Assembly (NCBI GenBank): GCA_012656075.1
Contig: JAAKBF010000252.1
Coordinates: forward strand, 124,001-188,000
Direction: 5' to 3'
DNA length: 64,000 nucleotides
Source: Phytophthora hibernalis
Lineage: Eukaryota > Oomycota > Peronosporomycetes > Peronosporales > Peronosporaceae
Position numbers and translations under genes: made by a program. Under the pieces are notes generated by a model. The model was not told where the DNA came from. It did not search any database and saw only the letters and a program-made list of their open reading frames with translations. This document shows, piece by piece, positions 1 through 9,639 of the stretch; within the stretch, counting starts at the first letter, position 1, and each line of letters begins with the position of its first letter.

Positions 1-1852
1 CTCCAGGGCAGGTTCGCTCCGGGGTCTGGTAGCTCGCACTGCCTCGAAAAGTCCCAACCAAACAGCGACGACGTAGACGCGTAGACCTGCTGTAATTGCC
101 TCTCGAGCTCTGCATCTTGTTCGCGTCGACGCTGTTTCCTCCAACGTCGGTTATCACCTTTATCGTCAACTTCATCTTCTTCATCAGAGATATCGCCTTC
201 GACGCTTCGGCTGTCGAAGGTACTGCCATCATCGCTCGCAACGTCACCCCACGGCACGCTAACGATATACTCATCAAACTTGCGCTTCCCAGCAAGTGGG
301 CTGCGCTCATCAACGCGATGAACTGCTGGCACATGTTCTTGGGGCTGGAATACAAGAGCGTGGGGATTCAATCCTGACTTTTTCGAAACATTCTCCACTT
401 CTGACGGCATGACTTCATCGACATCCAGCGCGACAGTGTCGACTGATTCTGTGGATGAACGCCGCTGGCAGTCGCTAATTGATACGAGTCCAGGCATTGG
501 TTCAGGAATTGGTTCTTCCTCCGCAAACTGTTCGATTGATTCGATGCCATCCCTCTTCACGTCATTTGTAAGCCCGAACGTGTCGCTTTGCTGGACACCT
601 GAAACTGCACGCGCTGTCGATTTCTTCTTCTTTTTCTTGCTCTTCTTTTTGATGTGAGGGGCTGAAGTGCTCGTTGCTGTGCTTGTCGCTTTATCCTCAA
701 GTGACACTTCCAATAGTAGTTGCTCCATTTGTTGAGCTGCCTCCTTCTCCAAATGGCTGACGTAGCTTCGTAAAATGAGCTAACTCGCAGAAAACAAACA
801 TCATGTAAGCCATTTTCGTTAGGAAGTAGATTAATCGGACAAACCTTGGTCTTACCTGCTCCACCAGCATAGCGATCAGGCGCTGGTAGTTTACCCAGGT
901 ATTGATAGTCTCGCTTTCCGCCACGAAGAGTTTGTTGAAGTTGCTCTCCGTCAAAACGTGGATTGACGTCAGGAATCCGACAAGCACATCTCCCACAAGC
1001 GTAAATAGCCGATCAATATCCTCAGTCAGCTCCGTTTTCACTGTAAGAATGCCTGCATTATCGCAACGACAGAAGTGTGAGAAAGATATCACCAGTAGCA
1101 GTGCTGAAAATACGCACCTGTGCCGATATCCATGAACTCCATCGCTTCAAGGAGTTCATACGTCTTCTCCGAAGAAGTGTCTGTTGTTGCACGCGTCGAC
1201 GGCGTAGAAGTTGCTACTGTTGTTCCTTCTTGCTCCACCGGCGTAGTAGCAGCAACAATGGGCACTACACTTGATGCCACCGGCGTCTCAGCCGTCACTG
1301 TTGCTTTCGTTTTGGTCGTAGCATCCGTTGTTGTCCGATTCGACGTCTTGAGGTGGCGCTGCATCAGCCCCACGCACAGCAAACTCAGATTGAGTTTGTA
1401 CAGCTGCTTCACGAGCTCGGGCTCGTCCATGAACAAAACCTGTTGGCGCTCGTTCACACTCAGCTGCTCCCAGTAGTGGCGAATGCTCTTGAGCACGGCA
1501 GCACCATCCTCTTCACTGCGTCGCGGTGTCAAAGGCGTGGCCAACATCATCCAGATCGCAGCTCCAGCTCCACATCGATTGGTCGATGGCTTCGCTCTCT
1601 TCCGACCACGAATATTGCCATTGCTGCCTTTTGCTGGGTAATCTTCTACTGTATTACCAGCATTGAGATCTTCAGCATTGACCGAACGAACGGTCAGGTA
1701 CGCTTTCCAGATTGGTGCTGCAAGGCCAATACAAAACGAATTATAGGAATTAGCATCATAAGCATTTTGCAATTAACATATTGGCATGGGCACGCACCTT
1801 CCGCAGTCGACGCTGTCTTCTTGACAGAGGAAACGCTGCCTCGAGACGTCAT
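1..1852 (-). CDS. Conserved protein of unknown function, 3' end outside the window
   Basis: I do not recognise the family. Four exons fit in one frame: 1852-1798, 1717-1118, 1052-856 and 779 to the left edge. Donors are GTGCGT, GTGCGT and GTAAGA and every acceptor ends in AG; the phases join exactly. The start is the ATG at 1852 (MTSRGSVSSVKK). The middle part has a helical, conserved-looking stretch with WEQLSVNERQQVLFMDEPEL and ELLEAMEFMDIGTG; it is followed by Thr/Ala-rich linkers, a lysine cluster (KKKSKKKKK), acidic stretches and basic RRWRKQRRREQDAELER. The basic clusters could be nuclear signals, which is inference. The frame stays open to base 1, so the C-terminus is missing. Confidence 0.8.
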
Positions 1853-1980
1853 GATCGCCGCTCGCCAATAGTTGCAATGTTCTACGGTTACGCCAATCCG
1901 ATTACGATTACGCAGTTACTACGTACCCTACACGTAACTTATTGCAACCTTTGTCAATTATTGTAACCTTTTCCAAGACG

Positions 1981-2269
1981 ATGGCGGACATCCAGCATAA
2001 GCGAGTGGCGCTGAAGCTCAAGCAGGCGTGTGAGGAGACAGCGGCGCAGGCCATCGCGGCCACCACCGCCAGCGGACAGGCGAGCCGCATCCACGGCAAG
2101 AACCGCAAGTTTGGGAGCCGGAAAGAGGCCACGGCCGCCAAGGCAAGGAAAAATAAACTTATTACCAAGTGACAATAATTGCTAACTTTTTGCAATAATT
2201 GTTTTAAATTTCATGTAGATTGCAGCAGCGAAGGCCAAGCGGGAGGCAAAAGTGGCCGATGCAAAGTGA
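1981..2269 (+). CDS. Small basic alanine/lysine-rich protein with a GC-AG intron
   Basis: Exons 1981-2142 and 2219-2269 give a 70-residue protein beginning MADIQHKRVALKLKQ and ending KREAKVADAK. The intron (2143-2218, 76 bases) starts GCAAGG and ends TGTAG. Reading through it stops after 63 codons. Splicing at the GC donor keeps the Ala/Lys-rich helical pattern and places the stop at 2267-2269. No GT donor nearby joins in that frame. The protein is predicted helical, lysine-rich and lacks a signal peptide. The function is unknown. It sits 128 bases from the divergent gene on its left, so the two may share a promoter region. Confidence 0.65.
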
Positions 2270-2445
2270 TGGTCAAACTACTCAATCAATTCGGTAGCTG
2301 GAGTCGTGTAGTAAAAAGGCAGATGATGCAGGCCATCATTAAAATCATGCAAAACCCCATGATTTCATCCAGGATTAATCACTTATCTGGCAAAAACGTA
2401 GGATATATTTACGGCAAATGAATGAGGCAGACTGATTGGTTAAAA

Positions 2446-3279
2446 CTAAGCTAATCGCTGACGCTTTTTCTGTGGTGATGTTGAAGAAGTGTCACTTGTG
2501 TCTGTGCTTGGCCTTCCTCGTTGATCAGCTTGTTGTGCCTCTCGGACTAGACGCAAGATGGTAGTGACAGTAAGCTCAGCGAGACGACGCTTACGTCTCG
2601 AGGGTGCCAGTTGCAAATTGTCCATGCCGATTTGAAACACTTCAGCTGCTTGCTGCTCGGACATGTTGGCTGGAATTGACATCCCAGTTGAGCCTGCGGC
2701 GGCTGTGATGTTCCGTACCAGCACTCTCCAATCAGAGAATGTTTTGTTCATGTCTGGGCTAGGAAGGTCGTGGGTGCGAATTTTTTGAGTGGGGGTAGCC
2801 TTGGTGGCTATCGCCGAACCACCACAGCTTCCACGCCCCAAATGGGCCCGTTCGTGGAAACTCGAACGACTTTGGCAATAAGTGGAATTTGCCGTCGTAA
2901 AAATGAACAATGCCGCTCTCACCGGATTGCTGGTTCTGCTGAGGCGTGGGTGCTGGTGCTTGTGCCAACCCAGCACGCTCCAGCAGCTTCTCTATTGTAG
3001 TCCTTCGTGATGTTTCCAGCCGCCACTCCTTTTTCTCAATCAGCGTACTAATTCCCTCTAACAGCACTGACGGCAAGTTGTCGATAGAGTTTTGCATCGA
3101 CAATAGCTGCTTATACAAATCGACGTACCCGTCGGCTTCATCCACGGCGATGTGTCAGGTGCCAGAGCAGATTTTAGCTGGTCTAGAACTCGGTCCTGTC
3201 TAAACAGGAACGTTGAAAGCAGTGGGTGCGAGGCCGGTAGTGTTTCTCTCAGATATTTTGCGTGATAGACGAGAGGCAT
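2446..3279 (-). pseudogene. Crypton C-terminal part with GCR1_C-like domain
   Basis: The GCR1_C-like signature is visible as FHLLPKSFEFPRTGPFGAWK followed by LWWFGD; this Trp-rich box ends most Crypton proteins and binds DNA. Upstream is a helical dimerisation-like stretch (LYKQLLSMQNSIDNLPSV). Downstream is a basic tail (SRRKRRLAELTVTTI, then KKRQRLA and the stop at 2446). Frameshifts lie near 3140 (before DEADGYVDLYK) and at a run of six A near 2785-2790, so three frames are used. Confidence 0.75.
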
Positions 3280-3405
3280 AACTTGAGGATGTCCTGAAGT
3301 GAACTAGTCCCTTCAATGTCGGAAACATCTCAGCAATACATTCACGTAGGTTAGAATCTTGATCGTCAGAAAAGTGGGGAGGGAGAACCGAAAATTCCGC
3401 CCGGT

Positions 3406-4361
3406 TTAGCGGAAGCCCAGCAACCCCAAATATTGGTCACCGGCTGACTCATACCGGATGTAGCGGTCTTGCACGCCACCTAACGACCAGCCCACTCTTA
3501 AGCACACACTAGCAATAGATGGTCCGCCTGTCGTACCGCTGCAGGCGAATGTAGCAACACCCTTTCGAATAGAATGCGTTCCGTAATGGTTGAGCCCCGT
3601 ACGCTCTCTGATTAACTGTCTCAATGCAGTTCCAAATCGTGACTTCTGCTGGGACCCTTGGAATAGAGGACCCGGTTTCTGCGTGGGTCGACAAGCCAAA
3701 TACATTGCGAGTGCTGTTACCCAGCACGTAGAAGGGCTGAGCGGGTTTGCGTACAAATGACGAGGTCCTTCGGACCACTTCCTTCTTGATTCGTCTTGGA
3801 CTTGTGCATGACACACCCGACACTGTCGTCATGAGCACTCAAGTGCTCCGTGCAAATTGTTTGAACCGATTCTGACCGACACATTAGATTCCACTGCGTG
3901 ATCAGGAAAAAGTGAGCGAAACCGCAGTCTGGACGAGCTAAGGTACTATTACAAAGTTCCTGGTAGAGTGAATACGAAAGCGGGTCTTTACCAGACTCTT
4001 TTGGAGCGACAGATTGGTACTTAGATGCCTGAAGCCGCTTCAACCCCGAAAAGAACGTCGATATGTTCTTCTCGTATGCAGCCGGGAGCGCCATTTCTTT
4101 CCGGCGATACAGGTCTTTAATCGCGCTACGAAAACCGTTAAGCGTACTAATGCCGACGGTTTTCCGCTTTTCAAGCAAAAACGCTTCAAAATCATCGGAG
4201 GTGAAACGTTGAAGGTTGATTTGGCCGCATTTATCAAAATAATGGCGCGACTCCTGCTTCTTGGTCTCTATAATCCATCGTGATACCGCGCGAAGGATTC
4301 CCGCGTAAGATTTCTGCGTTCTTGTAGATATGCATGCTTCCCGAACTTCCTTAGCAGTCAC
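3406..4361 (-). pseudogene. Crypton tyrosine recombinase, core-binding and catalytic parts
   Basis: The N-terminal half (4361-3717) reads as a core-binding fold, with TRTQKSYAGILRAVSRWII and a later GFRSAIKDLYRR. The first catalytic Arg is probably in LMCRSESV. After a frameshift near 3765 the second half carries THSIRKGVATF, a match to the HxxR box. It ends with DRYIRYESAGDQYLG, where the Tyr of RYIRY is the likely nucleophile. In the family these residues make a covalent 3'-phosphotyrosine link. The frame breaks again at 3406-3420, just before the linker to the DNA-binding domain. The residues are visible; the activity assignment follows from family knowledge. Confidence 0.8.
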
Positions 4362-4960
4362 ACCACTTTCTGCACCAGTAATTCCCCTCCACCTATCGTT
4401 GTATTACCGCTGGTCCGCTCAGTCTCCGAAATAATTGATGCGTCAATTATGGCCGCTGCACGACCGGGTGGTATATCATCCACTGCCACCACTCTTATGA
4501 ATTCTTCCTCCACATTTACGCCCACGACGTCCGATTCCACACGCCTCTTCACGCCGACGAAGTCTGCTTCCGGTGCCGCGGTCATGATGGCCGAGTCGGC
4601 CGTATCTGGGCAAGTTGATGTCGCGAGCACTGCAGGAAGCGATTGACGAAGAGTGCTTGTCGTGTTGGCCGTGGTATCAGGCCCTAAGTGCACGTCTGAA
4701 ATGCTGTAAGCACCTGCCATGGTTGTAGTGGCGCTGGGTGTACTGGTCAAGCCAGACATACTCGCCGCCATAGTGTCCACGGGGCCGTATCCTGTCGAGA
4801 TGGTCTTCTCTACCCAGACCGCGGTCGCTTGAGCCGTCTTGTCCTCGGGAACACCAGCCTTCTCTCCCTTCTTCGCCTTATTACTGGCGGGCTTGGTCTT
4901 GGCCGAGCGCTTGGAGCTGCTCGTTGTCGTGGTGCCTTGGATCTCTTTTTGACGAATGAT

Positions 4961-5500
4961 GTGCGTTCATTACTCGTTGGATTTTAAGGCGACGAAACAG
5001 AGCCATACACGCACCAAACCGTACAGCATACAAAGCTGAAGTATTTCGAGCAGGCATCATTTCGAATGATAGGGAAAAAAGACCAAACTTTCCTACGATT
5101 CTATACAAATGGTTAGATACTTGCTACGAAACAGCGACAATCATGGATGGTAAGATAGTATTTAGGACGATCGCCATATGGAGAAGATTCGAGAAGATAG
5201 TTCGAGGACGAGAAAGATACAAACGTAGGGTTGAAAATTAGTCCATGATTACACCATGATTAATCGTGGATGAATTATGGGCTGGACTATTATGTGCGAG
5301 TTTGTACGCAACGTTGACAAGAACGCGTGAACATGGAGTCTGGCGGAACCTCATGCGAGCAAGGACGCATAAGTTGCCGCGAGTTCATGCGGAGGGTCAT
5401 TTTCAACAACAGCATAGCAATGCCTTCAAAGAAAGATGAAACTCAATGCAGAATCAATAATCGGAAGCATTAGAATCTATCCTGCACTTAAAACTTGCCA
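4961..5500. other. Non-coding stretch between Crypton and MULE-a
   Basis: No convincing coding frame. It holds several copies of the word CATGATT/AATCATGG (5140-5150 and 5240-5265), which also fills the introns and far end of MULE-a. One GCAACGTT copy lies near 5309. It is probably transposon-derived spacer. Confidence 0.4.
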
Positions 5501-5639
5501 ATTTACTTCACGACTTGGGTGGGAGGGACATCCTCTTCCTCGTGGTCGTTGCCTGCGTCTGGAGGCGCAGGCAACTCTCTTCTTCCTCGTCGTGCTGCTC
5601 CTCGTCTTCCTTCGGGAGGAGTCGCTGGCTGAGCAAATA

Positions 5640-6507
5640 CTAGAAAAGCTCGAAGCGGCGTCTCGGCAGCACCATCAACCTCATGTCCAAGGGCGGCCCT
5701 TTCACCACGTGCCGGATGAACATCCAGCACACGTACACGCCGCAGCTGAAGGCGTCGAACTGGATGGGGTTGTTCTGCGCGATGACATCGTACTCTTGTC
5801 CGCCAATTCGCTACAAATCAGATGAGTCGCTCTGACCGCTTCGCGGTAGCGCTGAGCTTGACTCCTCTTCTCTACCTTGCGCACAAGCTTAGAATCTGTC
5901 GAGAAGGTCTCATACGAGAACTGCTTTACGCGTTTCAATACACTTGAGGTATTCGTCCATCTATCAAAAATCATGGATAAATCATTGATAAAAAGATGGG
6001 TTAGAGCACGATTAATCATGGTCGATCCAGGATTATAATCATGGACAAATTCTGAACATACAAAAAGCAAGATAAAAGCTCGACGCACCTCGCATCGATG
6101 CGCACCCAAGGGATCACCGGCCCAGGTATGTGTTCCTTCCTTCGGTAGGCAATCGCGTGGCGACATGGGAGCATCATCGTCATTCCAAACTCGCAGTCAC
6201 ACTCCCATGTGTCAACGCGAAGGCGATGCATCTTCCTGGGTCATTGAATCAAGACTTGGCCTTCGTATCCGCTGGAAAATGTGAACTTGTGCCGTCCTGC
6301 ACTGGAAAGGGCCCTAGTGTACTGGTCTGCGATCTGAGCGGCCACGAAGTGCGACGTGAATCGAAGCACGTTGGACATCTCCTCGTCGAATTTGCTGTTC
6401 ACGAGCTGGCTAATCCTGGCCAGCCGATAACCGTACTCATTCTCCATGCGGCGATCGTACGCAACAAGGGCCTTGACGCACCCGGCCATGCCCATGGACC
6501 CGTCCAC
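5640..6507 (-). pseudogene. MULE-a: Mutator-like transposase C-terminus, SWIM finger and Ulp1-like end
   Basis: Read on the minus strand. Positions 6507-6241 give a transposase C-terminal helical part (DGSMGMAGCVKALVAYDRRM). Positions 6231-6140 give a SWIM zinc finger, WECDCEFGMTMMLPCRHAIA (CxCx(n)CxH). A linker exon around 5960-5840 follows (KRSQAQRYREAVRAT). Positions 5822-5640 give the C-terminal end of a C48/Ulp1 protease with QFDAFSCGVYVCW, holding the Gln and catalytic Cys positions, and a stop at 5640-5642. The DDE region and the first half of the protease (His, Asp) are missing. Introns and flanks are rich in AATCATGG. This is a truncated copy of the same architecture as MULE-b and MULE-c. 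Confidence 0.75.
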
Positions 6508-6784
6508 TGCATCCTTCAGCTTTCCAAGAAACTTTCATCCTCCTTCACTTCCTCGTCCTCAGAATATGCTTGAGCGTCCTGGTGATGCTGGGTGTCGGAA
6601 AGACCCGGGCCACGGCGCGACCAGGGACGTCCTGCGGCTTTACCTCCTCCAGTACCGCTTCCGGAGTCCTTGCTTGCTTCTGCAACTGCTCTCGCCTTCC
6701 GCTGCACCCTCGGCCATCTTACCTGGAGTTTCTATCCCCGAATCGGAAATATGTGAATTGGAGGCGGTAAGAAAAAAGAAAAAA

Positions 6785-7850
6785 CAATCATGGACAAATC
6801 ATGTTTTCAAATCATGTATGTTTCCATGTTTAAAATCATGGCCTCCAACGAATGGCGTTCCTGCAACGTTAACTTTTAATTTTTGCAATGCCACAACACT
6901 TTTCCTGCAACGTTATCGATTTCGTGCAACGTTAAACAGTGAATGGGTACATGGTAGGACATGGAGGGACTCGTAATTTATTTATAAATATCGCAGTACC
7001 CAACGCATGTAATATATTGCCTAAATAAAATGAGGTACTCTACAAGTAAATGAGTACAACGTAACCCCAACCCCATGCGAGTGAGGTTGAAGTGACTTGT
7101 TCTAACATGAGTTTACAGCATGACACAAGATGGCAGTTAATCATCCCGCACGTTGTGTAGACCTAGCAGGATTCGTTCAGCTAGAGACATGCGAACTGGA
7201 TTCATGCAACGTTGTATTTACAATAACGTTGCTTCGCTCAGCTGTTATTAAGGAGTTTTAAGGGATACAAGTAAGTGCTAGAAGCTTTGTTTTCGTAGAA
7301 CCACATTGCTATCTCCAACTACTCACAACTAGGATGCCCGATCTATTTGCACGCCCACCAAAGGAGTTGCACGTGATCTGTCACGTCTTCGTATCCGTCG
7401 ACGATATCATCACCGACTTATGACCAGTATGGTTTCGTCGTCATCTATACTCAATTTTAGAAGGAAGGATATCCTGTAGGCGATAAAGATGATGAGAGTG
7501 TCTTTGACATCTCTATTACATAGATCGACTGTCTTGCCCTTGGTAGAGCTTGGCCTTGAGGATTGATCTAGCTGCATGCTAGGAGGCCAATTGTAGGCCA
7601 ATTGTAGACTGAATTGAATGAAATAAGCAAACTACGACCTCCTGCTCTGCTCTTCCCACTGTTGTACAGTGCTAGGCTGAAACCTACGCAACAACGGACG
7701 CACCCATGTGATCAAGGGCGGGCAATTCTTGACCTTGATTTATCTAACCAGCAACGGACTTGTGATGTCCGTTACTTCTACGCGTAGAGAGGATATATCT
7801 GCGGCTCTTAGCTCATCGTTAACATTCCTGCAATTCACGTTTAACGTTGC
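6785..7850. other. Gene-free stretch, ends of MULE-a and MULE-b
   Basis: At 6785-6842 there are at least five copies of an AATCATG-type word, probably the outer end of MULE-a. From 6859 the word GCAACGTT appears (6863, 6907, 6926, 7206, inverted at 7225, 7843), which marks MULE-b. Between about 7240 and 7850 I see no coding sequence, only a short local direct repeat (GGCCAATTGTA twice near 7587-7610). Confidence 0.4.
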
Positions 7851-7855
7851 ATTAA

Positions 7856-8154
7856 CCCTTTTGTTGCCGACTGGTCCAAAACGTGGCATAACGCATCGTT
7901 TTACTAAAATCGACCAATCAAATATTATGATTTTAATATTGACCAATAATATGTCTACCGGAAAATTGACCAAAACGATGCATTATGCCACGTTTTACAA
8001 ATATCACCCAAAACATTTTCTGGTCATTAAAGAAAACTTAGAATATAGTCACCGGAAAGTAATAGTAAAACGAGGCATTATGCATCGTTTTGCAATTTTA
8101 TCTTGGTTAAAGTAAACATATTTTCAAATAGAAAATGTATGGGCAACAAAAGGG
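7856..8154. mobile_element. piggyBac-like miniature element (299 bases, TTAA target site)
   Basis: Perfect 13-base terminal inverted repeats, CCCTTTTGTTGCC at 7856-7868 and its complement at 8142-8154, are each flanked directly by TTAA (7852-7855 and 8155-8158). A TTAA target duplication and a repeat starting CCC are hallmarks of piggyBac elements. No transposase is encoded. Inside are three imperfect palindromes of the form AAAACG..GCAT..GCATCGTTTT (about 7877-7902, 7972-7996, 8069-8094), which may fold or bind protein. The open frame across it (7708-8115) is probably accidental. Confidence 0.75.
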
Positions 8155-8161
8155 TTAATAC

Positions 8162-8465
8162 ATTAACGTTGTATGAATGCATTAACGTTGCACCAATTCA
8201 TTAACGTTGCACCAATTCATTAACGTTGCACCAATTCATTAACGCTGCACAACTGCATTAACGTTGTACGAATGCATTAACGATGCACCAATTCATTAAC
8301 GTTGCACCAATTCATTAACGCTGCACAACTGCATTAACGTTGCACAAATGCATTAACGTTGCACCAATTCATTAACGTTGCACCAATTCATTAACGTTGC
8401 ACCAATTCATTAACGTTGCACCAATTCATTAACGTTGCACCAATTCATTAACGTTGCACTAATTC
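8162..8465. repeat. Tandem array of sixteen 19-base units
   Basis: Sixteen complete units of attaacgttgcaccaattc and close variants run without gaps from 8162 to 8465, with a decayed seventeenth unit to 8476. Units 5 and 9 share the same variant (attaacgctgcacaactgc) and units 6 and 10 are related, so a four-unit block was probably duplicated. Every complete unit contains TTAA and most contain AACGTTGC. The array lies just downstream of the MULE-b protease stop and could be a subterminal binding array. Confidence 0.95.
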
Positions 8466-8495
8466 ATTAAAAATGCTCTGTAGATATCCAGGTTA

Positions 8496-9365
8496 TTATC
8501 GTTTCACCGCCGCACTTGGCTTGAAGACGTTGACCAATTCACTGCCAGTAGTGCGTGCCGACTCATCATCGCCCTCATCTGTTGCATGGATCAGAGACCC
8601 GCACATTACTAGCCACAAAAATCGAAGGCGCATGACCTTGATATAGTCCACAGTCACGGTGTCTATCTCGAATCCTCGAGTAGCAACGCGAACGTACGTA
8701 TGCACGATTGCAAGCACCATAATTCCGCAGCTTCCACCGTCAGGTTGTTTGGGGCGCGATATCGTGTGATTGGGTATATGTGCTGGCAATTCGTGCTCTT
8801 CTTCAGCATACGTTCGCCTGTGGCTGTCCCATTTCCGTAGAAATGGTAGAATATTGTTTTCCCATGCTCGAGTAAGCTGCTTCTGGTGCGTAGACGAACC
8901 AAGAGGATCGTACAAGTGGACACCAACACTATCATTATGAATAGTGATCAAAACCACCGCCCAGTGCGCGCCGTGACTGTTGACGGGCACGACTACCAAT
9001 TTATACGAGAAAAGACTTCTATCTTTCGGAAAATGCCCATGCAGATCATGCGTCGAAGTCACAAGACAATCATTCCGTCCATCGCAAATTGCGGCAATGC
9101 CGTAGTTGACAGCTGCTCCAGTCAGCCATTCCGTACGCGCAACAGCCCCGACAACTTCACGGAAATGAATGAATACATTCTTTGTTCGCAGAGAGTACTT
9201 GGAGGCAAGCGAAGCAAGTTCATACTTCGCCATAATCTCAGTTGCCATCTTGTCGTATCTGAAGTTGCGGTCGAGCGCGTTTAGGTTCGCTGTACGTGTC
9301 TCCCTTGCCAAAAATTCCACAGGTCCAGTTTGTATTTCAAACCAATTTTGACTTAACCAAGCCAT
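8496..9365 (-). CDS. MULE-b Ulp1/SENP-type (C48) cysteine protease domain
   Basis: An uninterrupted 289-residue frame runs from the ATG at 9365. The catalytic pattern of clan CE proteases is visible in order: His in HGAHWAVVLI, Asp in VHLYDPLGSS, and the Gln-Cys box QPDGGSCGIMVLAIVHTYV. Ulp1/SENP enzymes cleave SUMO or related ubiquitin-like proteins from targets; the substrate here is unknown. The coding strand and order follow the transposase and SWIM parts, so this is probably the last exon of one long element gene, with the ATG internal. It ends 31 bases before the 19-base array. It is the best-preserved coding part of MULE-b. Confidence 0.85.
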   Translation of the reverse strand: MAWLSQNWFEIQTGPVEFLARETRTANLNALDRNFRYDKMATEIMAKYELASLASKYSLRTKNVFIHFREVVGAVARTEWLTGAAVNYGIAAICDGRNDCLVTSTHDLHGHFPKDRSLFSYKLVVVPVNSHGAHWAVVLITIHNDSVGVHLYDPLGSSTHQKQLTRAWENNILPFLRKWDSHRRTYAEEEHELPAHIPNHTISRPKQPDGGSCGIMVLAIVHTYVRVATRGFEIDTVTVDYIKVMRLRFLWLVMCGSLIHATDEGDDESARTTGSELVNVFKPSAAVKR

Positions 9366-9639
9366 GTCTCGCGTTCATGCGGTAGCGAGCTTCGTCACGT
9401 CATAGAATGACCTCATCGCTAAGACACATCGACTAACAACACATCAAAATCAGTTGTGTCAACGTAATCGAGCAACGTTAGTTGCAGCCACGTTAGTTGC
9501 AGCCACGTTATCAGGTAAAATTAAGATGTGACGTTGATATGCACCAGCACTAAATGTCCGTACCTTTAAAAGTAGACCAGGTTCGTCCTCAACTTCACCA
9601 CAGTGCTATCTTCTCCCTCCGATTCGGAATCAGCGAGGT

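Larger units (their letters stand above)
2446..4960 (-). mobile_element. Decayed Crypton (tyrosine-recombinase DNA transposon)
   Basis: Read on the minus strand, the pieces come in Crypton order: a Ser/Thr/Ala-rich N-terminal region (about 4960-4358), a core-binding and tyrosine recombinase region (4361-3406), then a GCR1_C-like DNA-binding domain (around 2800-2900) and a basic C-terminus at 2446. Cryptons are known from fungi, oomycetes and animals and usually encode exactly this pair of domains. At least five frameshifts separate the pieces (near 4370, 3765, 3280-3420, 3140 and 2790), so the copy is not functional as printed. I could not fix the element ends or a target duplication. Confidence 0.8.

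Noticed and set aside
7708..8115. 135-residue open frame across the miniature element
   Set aside because: It crosses the left end of the element, has no family likeness and the sequence is mostly palindromic repeats; it is a chance frame.
8162..8465. CRISPR array
   Set aside because: The units are contiguous 19-base repeats without unique spacers, in a eukaryotic transposon context.
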